From Deltaproteobacteria bacterium (GTDB taxonomy: Bacteria > Desulfobacterota > Desulfobacteria > Desulfobacterales > UBA5852), in NCBI GenBank assembly GCA_020444045.1, contig JAHLLS010000001.1, forward strand, positions 124,001 through 188,000: a DNA stretch of 64,000 nt, written 5' to 3'. The notes below the pieces were generated by a model. The model worked only from the letters and a program-made list of their open reading frames with translations. It was not told where the DNA came from and searched no databases. Both the position numbers and the translations under genes were made by a program. Below, in pieces: positions 17,988 to 26,591 of this stretch (positions within the stretch are counted from its first letter, which is position 1; every line of letters starts with the position of its first letter).

Positions 17988-19808
17988 ATGTCCCACACCA
18001 TTTTGGTGGTCGAAGACGATCACCTGAACATGAAGTTGATGCGCAGCATCCTGGCCCTCGGTCACTACCAGATCCTGGAAGCCGGCGAGGCGGAAACCGG
18101 TCTGGAACTGGCGGCTCGGCATCATCCGGACCTCATCCTGATGGATATCCAGCTCCCCGGCCTGGATGGCCTGGGCGCCACCCGACGTCTCAAACAGACG
18201 CCGGAGCTGGCGAAAATCCCGGTGATCGCCCTCACGGGTCTGGCCATGGATGGCGACCGGGAAAACGCCCTGGCCGCCGGCTGCGACGACTACATCTCCA
18301 AACCCATCAACACCCGCACCTTCCTGGCCAGCATCCGTGAGCGACTGGCGCCTGTTGAAAAGGCACCCGCACCACCGGCTGCAGAACCGCCCACCACCGT
18401 CACCGGGCCGGGCCAAAGCAAGATTCTGGTGGTGGATGACGACCCCATGAACGTCAAACTGATCAGTGCCATTCTCAGCAAGGACGACTATGCCATCGTC
18501 ACGGCTTACGGTGGAGAAGAAGCCCTCCGAATCACACGTGCGGAAAACCCCGACCTTATCCTGCTGGATGTCATGATGCCCGTCATGGACGGATACCAGG
18601 TCACCCGGGAAGTCAAAGGCGATCCCGTCACGGCCGGCATTCCGATTATCATGGTCACGGCCCTCAACGGCACCGAAGACAAGGTGCGGGGCCTGGAAAG
18701 CGGAGCCGACGAATTCCTGACCAAGCCGGTCAACCGGGCCGAGCTGCTGGCACGCGTCAAATCCATGCTGCGCCTCAAACAATACCGCGACCAGCTCATG
18801 CTGCGAACCCGCTCGGAACAGGCGTTTGCCCATCCTGCTGCACCGGCCCCCTTCTCAAAAGCCGTCTCTCATCGGCAGAAGGTCCTACTGGTGGAAGACA
18901 ATGCCAAGGACCAGCGCCTCCTTTCGGGGCAACTGGCGGAACAGCCCTATGACGTGGTAGTGGCCGCGGATGGCGAAGCCGCCCTCCAGCACGCCCTGGC
19001 CGGCGGCATCGATCTTTTGCTGCTCGACATTTTTCTTCCCGGCATCGACGGCTTTGACGTCTGTCAGCAGCTCAAAGCCAGCGGGGAAACCCGCGACATC
19101 CAGGTGGTGTTGATCACCTGCCTGAACGATCTGGACGGCAAAATCAAAGGGATGGAACGCGGCGCCGACGACTACCTGATCAAACCCGTGGACGGCCGCG
19201 AACTGACCGCCCGCATCAAGGCCCTGCTGGCCAAGAAATCGTATTTGGATCAACTCCACGCCCATTATGAACAGGCCCTTTCGTCAGCCATCAGCGATGG
19301 GTTGACCGGCCTTTACAACCACGCCTACTTCAAAAAGTTTCTGGGCCTGGAACTCAAGCGCAGTCTGCGCCAGAACTACCCCACCAGCCTGCTCATGCTC
19401 GACCTGGACAATTTCAAATCGCTCAACGACCGCTTCGGCCACCCGGCCGGTGACCGCGTGCTGCAGGATATGGCCCGAATCATCAAAGACGGGATTCGCG
19501 AAGTGGATCTGGCCGCCCGCTACGGCGGAGAAGAATTTGCCGTCGTGCTGCCCTATGCCGATGCCGACGGGGCCATGGTCGTGGCCCAGCGCATTCTGGG
19601 GGCCGTGCGCGCCTATCGCCCCGAAGGCGATCTGGCCGGCCGCGTGGAAGGGATTACTGTCAGCATCGGCCTGGCCACCTGTCCGGCGGACAACGACCAG
19701 GCCGACAACCTGATCAAGACCGCCGACCGCCTGCTCTACAAGGCCAAGTCCTCCGGCAAAAACCGCATCGCCGCAATCGAACACCAGCGCCGCCTGCAGG
19801 CGGTTTGA
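17988..19808 (+). CDS. Diguanylate cyclase with three receiver domains
   Basis: Makes c-di-GMP in response to phosphorelay input. Three REC domains carry phospho-acceptor aspartates D53, D194 and D347, each followed by a conserved Lys (KP motifs), and a C-terminal GGDEF domain has an active GGEEF (513-517). An inhibitory site RxxD (R504-D507) sits five residues upstream, so product inhibition is expected. Proline/alanine-rich linkers join the RECs. The family relative PleD has two RECs; three is less common. It follows the sensor kinase by 1 bp, its likely cognate partner. Confidence 0.93.
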   Translation: MSHTILVVEDDHLNMKLMRSILALGHYQILEAGEAETGLELAARHHPDLILMDIQLPGLDGLGATRRLKQTPELAKIPVIALTGLAMDGDRENALAAGCDDYISKPINTRTFLASIRERLAPVEKAPAPPAAEPPTTVTGPGQSKILVVDDDPMNVKLISAILSKDDYAIVTAYGGEEALRITRAENPDLILLDVMMPVMDGYQVTREVKGDPVTAGIPIIMVTALNGTEDKVRGLESGADEFLTKPVNRAELLARVKSMLRLKQYRDQLMLRTRSEQAFAHPAAPAPFSKAVSHRQKVLLVEDNAKDQRLLSGQLAEQPYDVVVAADGEAALQHALAGGIDLLLLDIFLPGIDGFDVCQQLKASGETRDIQVVLITCLNDLDGKIKGMERGADDYLIKPVDGRELTARIKALLAKKSYLDQLHAHYEQALSSAISDGLTGLYNHAYFKKFLGLELKRSLRQNYPTSLLMLDLDNFKSLNDRFGHPAGDRVLQDMARIIKDGIREVDLAARYGGEEFAVVLPYADADGAMVVAQRILGAVRAYRPEGDLAGRVEGITVSIGLATCPADNDQADNLIKTADRLLYKAKSSGKNRIAAIEHQRRLQAV

Positions 19809-19921
19809 TCGCGCCCGGGAAAAAGCTTTCGCCACGGTAAAACGCGTGAGGGCGCATGGCGTCCGCCGCAGCGACGAGCACCGCCGCCGAACGCCGCATG
19901 CGGCCGTTTCACGGCCTCAGG

Positions 19922-21193
19922 TCAGGCGATTTTGAGGAGGGCGTCCCTGCTAATCATCCCCCGAAATCGCCCCTCGGCATCCACCACCGGCAGGCGCTTG
20001 AGCCGTTTGTCCACCATCAGGCGGATGGCTTCTTCGATACCGGTACTCTCGCCCACGATCACCAGGTCGGTGATCATGACATCGCCGGCAGTCTTCTCCC
20101 GCAAAGTCTTGCGCAACTCCAGGGAACAGGAGGGGTTGGTCTTGAAACTCAGCTTGCAGCTGAGGTAATCCCAGAAGCCGTGCCCCTTGCCGGCAAACGC
20201 GGCCAGCAGGTCCCGGTCGGAGATCAACCCCAGAAAACGCCCGTCCGGCGCCACCACCGCCACGCGCTGGATATCGTCCGTGTCGATGATGCGGATGACG
20301 TCCTCCACCGGGGTGTCCGGCGTCACGGTCTGGCTGTCCCGCCGCATAACGTCCGATACGTAGCGCAAATTTCCCACCTGGACGCTGCGCTGGCGGATGG
20401 CGTCCCAGTCCGGGGCCTCGCGGGTGATGGTCCGGAACACGTCCACCCGGGAAAGCATGCCCGTCAGAAGGCCATTTTCATTGACCACCGGCAGGCGCTT
20501 GACCTTTTTGCCCAGCATGAGATCCACCGCCTCGGTGAGTTTGCTGTCTTCCGTGATCACCATGGCGGGTCGGGTCATAATGGCCTCGGCCTGTTTGCCG
20601 GCCAGGGCATCCAGGGCACTGTCCTTGCGACCAGGGGCCGACTCGGCCAGAAGGCCCAGGCGCAGCGGCATGCCGGCCCGGTAGACCAGGTCGCCCTGGG
20701 TGATGATGCCCAGCGGCCGCCCGGCCTGGTCCACCACCGGCACACCGGTAAAAACCGCCCCCAATAAAAGACGCACGACATCGCTGACCGGGGTTTCCGG
20801 CCTCACCCGTGTGGGGCCGGTTGTCATGATGTCGCGCACCTTGATCTGCCGGGGAATGAGATTCTGGCGCGTTTTGTAGGCACGCACATCCAGGTCGCCC
20901 ACCGCCACGATGCCGTCGGTCACCAGATCTTCCAGGGCCGCCAGGACGCTTTCCGTCTCGGTGGCCGGCAGGATGATTTCGATCTTGACAGGCATGTTGT
21001 ACGAAATGGTCAACAGGTTCTGCGAGGCGATCTCCCCGGTTTCATAGCATCCCGCCGTGGCGCGAAACACGACGCAACGGGCCGCGATTTTCAGATTTTG
21101 AACATAGTCCGCTACGGCTTCATGCAGCAGTTTGCCATGGCGACGGACTTCTTCCGCCGTGTAAATGGTGATCATACGGTAGTTCATGGCCAT
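19922..21193 (-). CDS. DUF190 (PII-like) protein fused to four CBS domains
   Basis: The 423-residue protein starts with a DUF190 domain (about 1-105; YRMITIYTAEEVRRHGKLLHEAV), a PII-like ferredoxin-fold trimer often encoded with crcB, followed by two tandem CBS pairs (four repeats with DIMTTGPTRVRPETP, AIMTRPAMVITEDS, DVMRRDSQTVTPDTP, DVMITDLVIVGEST). CBS modules usually bind adenine nucleotides, so this looks like a nucleotide-sensing regulator of the fluoride channel. AAAGGAGG lies 6 nt before the ATG at 21193, and the start overlaps crcB by 10 bp. A long in-frame extension to 21712 reads antiphase through crcB and is rejected. Confidence 0.9.
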   Translation of the reverse strand: MAMNYRMITIYTAEEVRRHGKLLHEAVADYVQNLKIAARCVVFRATAGCYETGEIASQNLLTISYNMPVKIEIILPATETESVLAALEDLVTDGIVAVGDLDVRAYKTRQNLIPRQIKVRDIMTTGPTRVRPETPVSDVVRLLLGAVFTGVPVVDQAGRPLGIITQGDLVYRAGMPLRLGLLAESAPGRKDSALDALAGKQAEAIMTRPAMVITEDSKLTEAVDLMLGKKVKRLPVVNENGLLTGMLSRVDVFRTITREAPDWDAIRQRSVQVGNLRYVSDVMRRDSQTVTPDTPVEDVIRIIDTDDIQRVAVVAPDGRFLGLISDRDLLAAFAGKGHGFWDYLSCKLSFKTNPSCSLELRKTLREKTAGDVMITDLVIVGESTGIEEAIRLMVDKRLKRLPVVDAEGRFRGMISRDALLKIA

Positions 21194-21594
21194 GTCGCAC
21201 CTCCTTTGAACAGGATTTGGACCAGCCCGATACCAGCCAGAACCAGCCCGATACCGCCGATGTTGTTGGCCAGAAAGGTGATCGCCGCCACGCCGAGCCC
21301 CCCGCCGCGGATGGCCGCCACAACTTCGAGCGCATAAGTGGAAAAGGTGGTGAGAGCCCCCAGAAACCCGGTCATGAAAAACAACCGCACGGAAGGTGTC
21401 AGCCACGGCACGCGGTCCACCAGGGCAAAGATGACACCGATCAGGAAACACCCGAGCATGTTGGCTAAAAAGGTACCCCAGCTCAAACCGGTGCCAAACA
21501 GGCGGATCGCCCCCAGCGACACCAGGTACCGGCCCGCCGCTCCCAGGCTGCCCCCGGCCATCACGAGCAGTATTTTGGTCAGCATATCCGTCAT
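21184..21594 (-). CDS. crcB: Fluoride exporter CrcB/Fluc
   Basis: Four-helix fluoride channel of 136 residues that works as a dual-topology dimer. Family motifs are visible: GGSLGAAGRY near the N-terminus, GTFLANMLGCFLIG with the conserved Asn, and GFLGALTTFSTYALE with the Phe-box region. The last bases overlap the DUF190-CBS gene start, so the two are translationally coupled. No recognisable fluoride riboswitch was found upstream on the minus strand. Confidence 0.95.
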   Translation of the reverse strand: MTDMLTKILLVMAGGSLGAAGRYLVSLGAIRLFGTGLSWGTFLANMLGCFLIGVIFALVDRVPWLTPSVRLFFMTGFLGALTTFSTYALEVVAAIRGGGLGVAAITFLANNIGGIGLVLAGIGLVQILFKGGATWP

Positions 21595-22020
21595 GTCTTA
21601 TGCATCGATCCGCTCCGTAACGTATGCGTTGCCGCGATATCCCCCGCACGTCTTCTTCAACGGGCGAAGGGCGCTTAAAACCGTGTACTTTTTGAATCAT
21701 GCCTTCCGGCATGCTTCAATTGTTCCTTCTTCATAGGCCGGATGCTATCTGATTTCAACCGGATATGCCGATGAAGTCTCTACGTTGGCAGCACCGTTCA
21801 CGGTTGTGTTACTTTGGGTGGTTCTGATTGCCATCTTCGCCTTCAGCCTGGAAGCCGTGTTCGGCTATTCGTCGGAGCGACTGCTTTCGGGCGGCAACAT
21901 GATGGAGGGTGGATTTATGCGCCCGGGCCTGCTATTGATACGCTTCGCGGCAGCACTGACAGCCGGGGCGCGTCATTTTGGCCTACATTTTTCACCCCCA
22001 ACAGGTAAGGCGGACCGATC
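21595..22020. other. Intergenic region between crcB and the CPBP gene
   Basis: About 425 bp between divergent crcB and the CPBP protease gene. It contains an imperfect 28-bp palindrome at 21692-21719 and a possible 79-residue reading frame at 21785-22024 (TTG start; one hydrophobic helix VVLLWVVLIAIFAFSLEAVFG; no recognisable family; overlaps the CPBP start). I would not call the small frame a gene without homologs. No promoter could be set with confidence. Confidence 0.4.
21692..21719. repeat. 28-bp imperfect palindrome upstream of crcB
   Basis: TTGAA-t-CATGCC-TTCC-GGCATG-c-TTCAA: 11-bp arms with one mismatch around a 4-nt loop. No poly-T tract follows on either strand, so it is more likely a protein-binding site or an RNA hairpin in the crcB leader than a terminator. 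Confidence 0.5.
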
Positions 22021-22857
22021 TTGAAGACAGTCTCGTCAGGCACCGAGAGGCACCGGATTCCCTTCATCGCCATCGTGCCATTTCTCCTGATGGCCTTCGG
22101 TTTGACATGGGGCCTTCTGGCGCTTTACATTCTACTCCCCGGCCGTATGAACGTGGTTTTCGGGGAGCTGACCGGACACCACCCGCTGTTTTTTCTGGCG
22201 GTTTATGCCCCAGCGATTGCGGCCATCGTCATCGTTGCCTATCATAGCGGTCTATCTGGCTTACGACACTACTTTTCACGGCTGCTGTTGTGGCGTTGTC
22301 CCCCTGCATGGTATGTGTTTTTAATACTCGGCATTCCGTTGCTTTTTATCGGTGGCGCGGCCATCAAGGGAAACCTGCTTGCGGAACCATTGCCATTTTC
22401 CTCTTTCAAAGCGCTATTGATGGCCCTTATACTCATGGCCATCAAAGGGCCGATCGAGGAGTTTGGGTGGCGGGGCTTTGCGCTGCCGTTGATCCAACGC
22501 AAATTCGCACCAATCTGGGCCGGGCTGATGGTGGGCATTATCTGGGGAGGGTGGCATTTTCCAGCCTTCCTTTTGAGCGGGACGCCGCAAAGTGCTTGGT
22601 CCTTCACGCCATTTTTCATTGGCTCCGTGGCGGCAAGTGTGATCATGACACCGTTGTTCAATGCATCACATGGCAGTATTCTGCTGCCGGCCCTGTTCCA
22701 TTTTCAGCTTATCAATCCGATTTGGCCTGATGCCCAGCCTTATGACACGATTTTCTTTCTCGGTGCAGCGGCACTGGTTGTTTGGCTCAATCGAAAAAAA
22801 ATGTTCCGGCAAGTAGATGGCATTCAGGATGTCATTCCAGACACGGACGCCATCTGA
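22021..22857 (+). CDS. CPBP-family intramembrane metalloprotease
   Basis: Polytopic membrane protein (278 residues) of the CPBP/Abi family, related to Rce1 CAAX proteases. Catalytic-type motifs are EEFGWRG (Glu146-Glu147, Arg151), WGGWHFP (His179) and NASHGSILLPALFH. Substrate is unknown; bacterial members act in bacteriocin immunity, membrane-protein processing or signalling. The start is TTG with AAGGCGG 8 nt upstream. It begins a run of functionally unrelated plus-strand genes to about 26.3 kb. Confidence 0.88.
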   Translation: MKTVSSGTERHRIPFIAIVPFLLMAFGLTWGLLALYILLPGRMNVVFGELTGHHPLFFLAVYAPAIAAIVIVAYHSGLSGLRHYFSRLLLWRCPPAWYVFLILGIPLLFIGGAAIKGNLLAEPLPFSSFKALLMALILMAIKGPIEEFGWRGFALPLIQRKFAPIWAGLMVGIIWGGWHFPAFLLSGTPQSAWSFTPFFIGSVAASVIMTPLFNASHGSILLPALFHFQLINPIWPDAQPYDTIFFLGAAALVVWLNRKKMFRQVDGIQDVIPDTDAI

Positions 22858-22948
22858 CGATTCTTGAGACGAGGTCCCACGGGACCAAATGCCGATGCGA
22901 GAAACTGGCCACGAGGGCAAACAACCAAATTTTGATTAGGACTTCGTC

Positions 22949-23563
22949 ATGTTCAGCACCGAATTTCTGATAACGTCTCTGGTGGTGGTGTTGGTTCCGG
23001 GAACCGGTGTGATCTATACGGTATCCACCGGCCTTTTTCGGGGCCGACGCGCCAGTGTTGCGGCCGCCTGCGGGTGCACGGCCGGCATTATCCCGCATTT
23101 GACCGCCAGCATCCTTGGGCTATCGGCCATTCTTCATATGAGTGCGGTGGCTTTTCAGAGCATCAAATATGCCGGCGCTATTTATTTGCTTTATCTGGCC
23201 TGGTCGATGTGGCGTGAGACCGGCAGCCTGACATTCAATTCGCCTACCGCCAATAACGATCTACGGCACATTGCCCTGCGAGGCTTCTTGCTCAATATTC
23301 TCAACCCAAAGCTATCCATCTTCTTTCTGGCGTTTCTGCCGCTCTTTGTCGCTCCGGACACCTCATCGCCCCTGTTGGAGATGGTCCTTATGAGCGTTGC
23401 GTTTATGGCGATGACCTTGATCATTTTCATTTTGTATGGCCTTGCGGCCCATCGCGTCAGCCGGCAGGTTGTTGACGCACCGCATCGAATGGCCTGGCTG
23501 CAGCGCTCTTTTGCCGCCGTGTTTGCCGCCCTGGGGGTTAAACTTGCATTGACGGAGCCGTAG
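22949..23563 (+). CDS. LysE/RhtB-family amino acid exporter
   Basis: Inner-membrane exporter of 204 residues with about six helices. The N-terminal VPGTGVIYTVSTGLFRGRRASVAAACGC follows the LysE/RhtB signature (PGP..... G...G), here with PGTG in place of PGPN. NPKLSIFFLAFLPLFV also fits. The substrate (homoserine, threonine, cysteine metabolites or others) cannot be told. AGGA lies 8 nt before the ATG. No LysR regulator is adjacent. Confidence 0.87.
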   Translation: MFSTEFLITSLVVVLVPGTGVIYTVSTGLFRGRRASVAAACGCTAGIIPHLTASILGLSAILHMSAVAFQSIKYAGAIYLLYLAWSMWRETGSLTFNSPTANNDLRHIALRGFLLNILNPKLSIFFLAFLPLFVAPDTSSPLLEMVLMSVAFMAMTLIIFILYGLAAHRVSRQVVDAPHRMAWLQRSFAAVFAALGVKLALTEP

Positions 23564-23689
23564 CGTTCCGCTTAAAACCACACCGGAAACCGCCGATCGG
23601 ACCGCATGCGAACCATGCCTCCGGCACAAAAAACCGTGTGCCTGATAACCCGCATGGCCTAGCCGCCAGAAAGGCTACCATCATCCACA

Positions 23690-24247
23690 ATGGAAACGCT
23701 TCACATTCGACGGGGGCTCGTATCCGACGCGCCTGCTCTGACCGCATTTGCGACCCGTACGTTTACCGAGGCTTTCGGTGCCGATAATCGGCCCGAAGAC
23801 CTGCAGGCCCACTTGACTGCGTCCTTCAACGTTGCACGGCAGACGACAGAACTTATCGACCCGAACGTCGCCACACTGCTTGCAACCATGGACCAAAAGC
23901 TGCTCGCCTACGCACAAATCCGGCACCAAAGTCCACCGCCTTGTGTCACCCAGGAAAAACCAGTCGAATTACACCGTTTCTACGTCGACCACCGGGTGCA
24001 CGGACAAGGCGTGGCGCAACGGTTGATGGCCGCCGCGCACGCGGCGGCGCATGCATTCCAAGGTCGACATTTGTGGTTGAGCGTGTGGGAGCGAAACCTG
24101 CGCGCCATCGCATTCTATAGGAAGGAAGGCTTTGCCGATGTCGGGCGCAAGGACTTCTACGTTGGAAAGGATTGCCAATCGGATCGGGTCCTGGTGGCCG
24201 CGGTTCGGCCAAGCCGCCCGGATGACGCCTCATCCCGGCACCCATAA
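23690..24247 (+). CDS. GNAT-family N-acetyltransferase
   Basis: A 185-residue acetyltransferase. The core GNAT region reads LHRFYVDHRVHGQGVAQRLMAAA (acetyl-CoA pyrophosphate loop, Q/R-x-x-G-x-G/A: HGQGVA) followed by LWLSVWERNLRAIAFYRKEGFADVG, the typical motif B. It resembles the ribosomal-protein/small-molecule acetyltransferase group; the acceptor is unknown. Its gene is followed 37 bp later by the DinB-family gene on the same strand. Confidence 0.85.
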   Translation: METLHIRRGLVSDAPALTAFATRTFTEAFGADNRPEDLQAHLTASFNVARQTTELIDPNVATLLATMDQKLLAYAQIRHQSPPPCVTQEKPVELHRFYVDHRVHGQGVAQRLMAAAHAAAHAFQGRHLWLSVWERNLRAIAFYRKEGFADVGRKDFYVGKDCQSDRVLVAAVRPSRPDDASSRHP

Positions 24248-24284
24248 CATCCCGGTCACGACGACCCGCTAAGGAGACAGACAA

Positions 24285-24842
24285 ATGCCAAACACGCCCC
24301 CGCCGGACATACCTTATGCCGCCCAACACATTTTTCAAAACCTGGCCCGATACAACGAACGGGCCAACCACGAGATGTTCCAGCACCTCTCATCCCTGAC
24401 CGGCCGGGCCCGCCGCCGGGACGTGGGGTCGTGGTTCGGGTCGATTCACGGTATTCTCAACCACGTCCTGATCTGCGATCTCAACTGGCTCAAACGCTAC
24501 CGGGCGCTGTCAACCGACTCGCCCGTCTTGGGTGATCCGCAGTTGGAGCCGCCCAATCTCTCGTGGGATCATGACCTTCACAGGAGTTTCACCGACCTGC
24601 AGGAGCACCGAACCCGTTTAGATGCCCTGATCCGGGCCTGGTTCGAGACGTTCCCCGCGTCACGCTACAGCGAGGTCTTCTCGTATCACGATTCGGTGGG
24701 AACCCCGCGAACCGCCATGGCCGCTCAGGCCTTCGAGTTCCTGTTTCTCCATCAGACCCACCACCGGGGACAGATCAGCCAGATTCTGGACACCTTCGGA
24801 TTGCCCAATAACCTGGCAGACAATGCCGCCTATCTGGAATAG
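24285..24842 (+). CDS. DinB-family metal-binding protein
   Basis: A 185-residue four-helix-bundle protein of the DinB/DUF664 family. Histidines expected to bind a divalent metal are present in HGILNHVLICDLNW and in HQTHHRGQISQIL near the C-terminus. Family members include thiol-dependent transferases that use bacillithiol or mycothiol, and many of unknown function. GGAGAC precedes the ATG. It is probably cotranscribed with the GNAT gene. Confidence 0.85.
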   Translation: MPNTPPPDIPYAAQHIFQNLARYNERANHEMFQHLSSLTGRARRRDVGSWFGSIHGILNHVLICDLNWLKRYRALSTDSPVLGDPQLEPPNLSWDHDLHRSFTDLQEHRTRLDALIRAWFETFPASRYSEVFSYHDSVGTPRTAMAAQAFEFLFLHQTHHRGQISQILDTFGLPNNLADNAAYLE

Positions 24843-25023
24843 TACAAGCAGAGGACGCCAATCCACTTTAATCGAAACGGCTTGAAGGGGGTAAGAATGT
24901 ATCAATTTCATTTATCTGTCGAAAGATATCAACTCCGGATCCTTGAAAAATGATTTTGAGGCCCTTAAGGCCTCCGCAACACTGGCACCCTGATCGATAC
25001 AGGTAAAGACCGAGAATCCGTCC

Positions 25024-25764
25024 ATGCCGGAACCGGAAATCTATATCTTTGAGTCGGACCAAGGCCAGCGTCATTCCTACGAGCTCAGGGCCGCAGGGCT
25101 GACCTATCGCCCGCCGGGCCGCAAAAGCATCACGGTGCGGTGGGACGATATTCGATACCTGGATGACATCCCGGGCCTCAAAGTGGACGTCGTGCTCAAT
25201 GACGCCTCAACCAGCATACCGCTGTACTACGGCACCCGGAAATTTGGCGCGCTGCTGACGGCCGTGTGTTCGAACCTGGCCGGATTGCACCGGGAAAAGA
25301 TCGGGACGCAAACCTTCAAGGGCAGCCTGGCCTATTTTGTCCACAGCGGGTTGGTCCTGGGCGTCTTTCTGGTGCTGGTGCTGGGGAGTGTTTTTTATTT
25401 ATACCGTTTCACGCCCGTCTGGCTGTTCGTTTTGACAATCACGCTCCCGATGGCGATCTACATTCTCCTGCAGCCCCACACGGTGGCACCCGAGGACGAA
25501 ATGCTGGTTGTAAGGGATTTTGTGCGGACGCGTTTTATCGACTATGCCCGTATTGAGCGCGTGGCGTTCGATTTTCACGGCGACCGGCAGGCGGCCTTTT
25601 TATGTATCCTGGTCCATTTGACCAATGGCCGGAAAATAAAAATGCAGCGGTTCGAAAACCTCATTCTGTTGTTTATTTTTATCCAGACCAAGTGGCATAG
25701 CGCCCGGAGCAACGCCTCCGCCAATGTTCCACCGGTGCAATCCAGCAACTATCCATCGAGGTAA
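25024..25764 (+). CDS. Membrane protein with two PH-like regions, function unknown
   Basis: A 246-residue protein: an N-terminal soluble region with a PH-like look (YELRAAGLTYRPPGRKSITVRWDDIRYLDDIPG), two hydrophobic helices (GLVLGVFLVLVLGSVFYLY and LFVLTITLPMAIYILL), then a second similar soluble half (RFIDYARIERVAFDFHGDRQAAFLCI). The 'WDDI/YARIERV' segments recall bacterial PH domains of YcxB/DUF304-type proteins. No catalytic residues are apparent. The next gene, of similar design, starts 49 bp downstream. Confidence 0.65.
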   Translation: MPEPEIYIFESDQGQRHSYELRAAGLTYRPPGRKSITVRWDDIRYLDDIPGLKVDVVLNDASTSIPLYYGTRKFGALLTAVCSNLAGLHREKIGTQTFKGSLAYFVHSGLVLGVFLVLVLGSVFYLYRFTPVWLFVLTITLPMAIYILLQPHTVAPEDEMLVVRDFVRTRFIDYARIERVAFDFHGDRQAAFLCILVHLTNGRKIKMQRFENLILLFIFIQTKWHSARSNASANVPPVQSSNYPSR

Positions 25765-25813
25765 ATCCGCTACAACCATTTTATACAAACCTGTTTTCAA
25801 AAAGGCGACCCAT

Positions 25814-26311
25814 ATGGCACAAAACATCCGGTTCAGAGGCTATCTCACCTTTGACGACAGCCTGAAAGTCCAGCAGGCCCTGAAAACCCGACGCCTGGTC
25901 CCACCGGTGGCCATCGTTACCGTTTTGACCCTGGGCGCCGTTGCCCTGGCTTTTTGGCAAATGCAGGTGGAAAAATCCATGGCGATCTTCATGCTGGTCT
26001 TTCTGGCGGGCTTCATGGGCGGAGGCTTCTGGCTGATGAACGCTTCGGCCCGGAAATCCCAGAAAAAACTCTACGAAAAAGCCTGCATCAAACGCCACGG
26101 CACACTCAAGGAAGACGGCATCCAGATCAAAAAGGGCCACAACAGGCATCATATATCGTGGGAATTGTTTGACAAAACCATTGAAATCGACGGCGTCCTG
26201 GCCGTCGTAAAAAAAAGCGAATCTTTAGGTTTTGCAAGATATATGTTCAGTTCGGAGAACGAATGGTCCTGCGCAAGAGACCTCATTAATAGCCGGTATC
26301 CACAACGATAG
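25814..26311 (+). CDS. YcxB-like membrane protein
   Basis: A 165-residue protein with two adjacent transmembrane helices (about 33-75: VPPVAIVTVLTLGAVALAFW, MAIFMLVFLAGFMGGGFWLM) followed by a C-terminal PH-like domain (EDGIQIKKGHNRHHISWELFDKTIEIDGVLAVV). This is the layout of YcxB-like proteins, whose role is unknown. The start at 25814 follows AAAGGCG; an in-frame extension to 25724 overlaps the preceding gene and is not supported. Likely an operon partner of the preceding PH-like membrane protein. Confidence 0.7.
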   Translation: MAQNIRFRGYLTFDDSLKVQQALKTRRLVPPVAIVTVLTLGAVALAFWQMQVEKSMAIFMLVFLAGFMGGGFWLMNASARKSQKKLYEKACIKRHGTLKEDGIQIKKGHNRHHISWELFDKTIEIDGVLAVVKKSESLGFARYMFSSENEWSCARDLINSRYPQR

Positions 26312-26591
26312 CCGCTAAGCCCGGTTGTCTTTGAGACCCCGAATGCTTATCATTATCGTTTAATGCGTTACTGGCGCTTGGGCCCCGCACGACCCGACAC
26401 CCGTGCCGGCTAACTGCCGTTGATAATTCCTGCGCCCAACCACATTGCGGTACCATGATGCTGATTGCTATCACCAGCGCAGCGGTGTGGCTGGCGGATG
26501 CATGCCCGTTCGAAAGCACCCGCCTGATTCACGGGAAGACCGCGGGCGCCATTACCTGCATTCCCATCGTTCCGGCTGAAAGGAGCCGATC
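26312..26591. other. Intergenic region before the AsmA gene
   Basis: About 280 bp. A Fur-box-like sequence occurs at 26339-26357 (GATAATGATAAGCATT on the minus strand, about 15 of 19 consensus positions). A possible 46-residue reading frame at 26455-26595 would overlap the AsmA start by ATGA but has a weak ribosome site, and a minus-strand frame with a signal-like N-terminus runs antiphase. Neither frame is called a gene. Confidence 0.35.

Noticed and set aside
19922..21712. 596-residue version of the DUF190-CBS protein with a long N-terminal extension
   Set aside because: The extension reads out of frame through crcB, is Arg/Gly/His-rich, and a perfect ribosome site marks the start at 21193.
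21721..21784. Plus-strand segment with GCCGATGAAGTCTCTAC resembling the 3' part of a fluoride riboswitch
   Set aside because: It is on the strand opposite crcB, and the required 5' stem and pseudoknot partners are not present.
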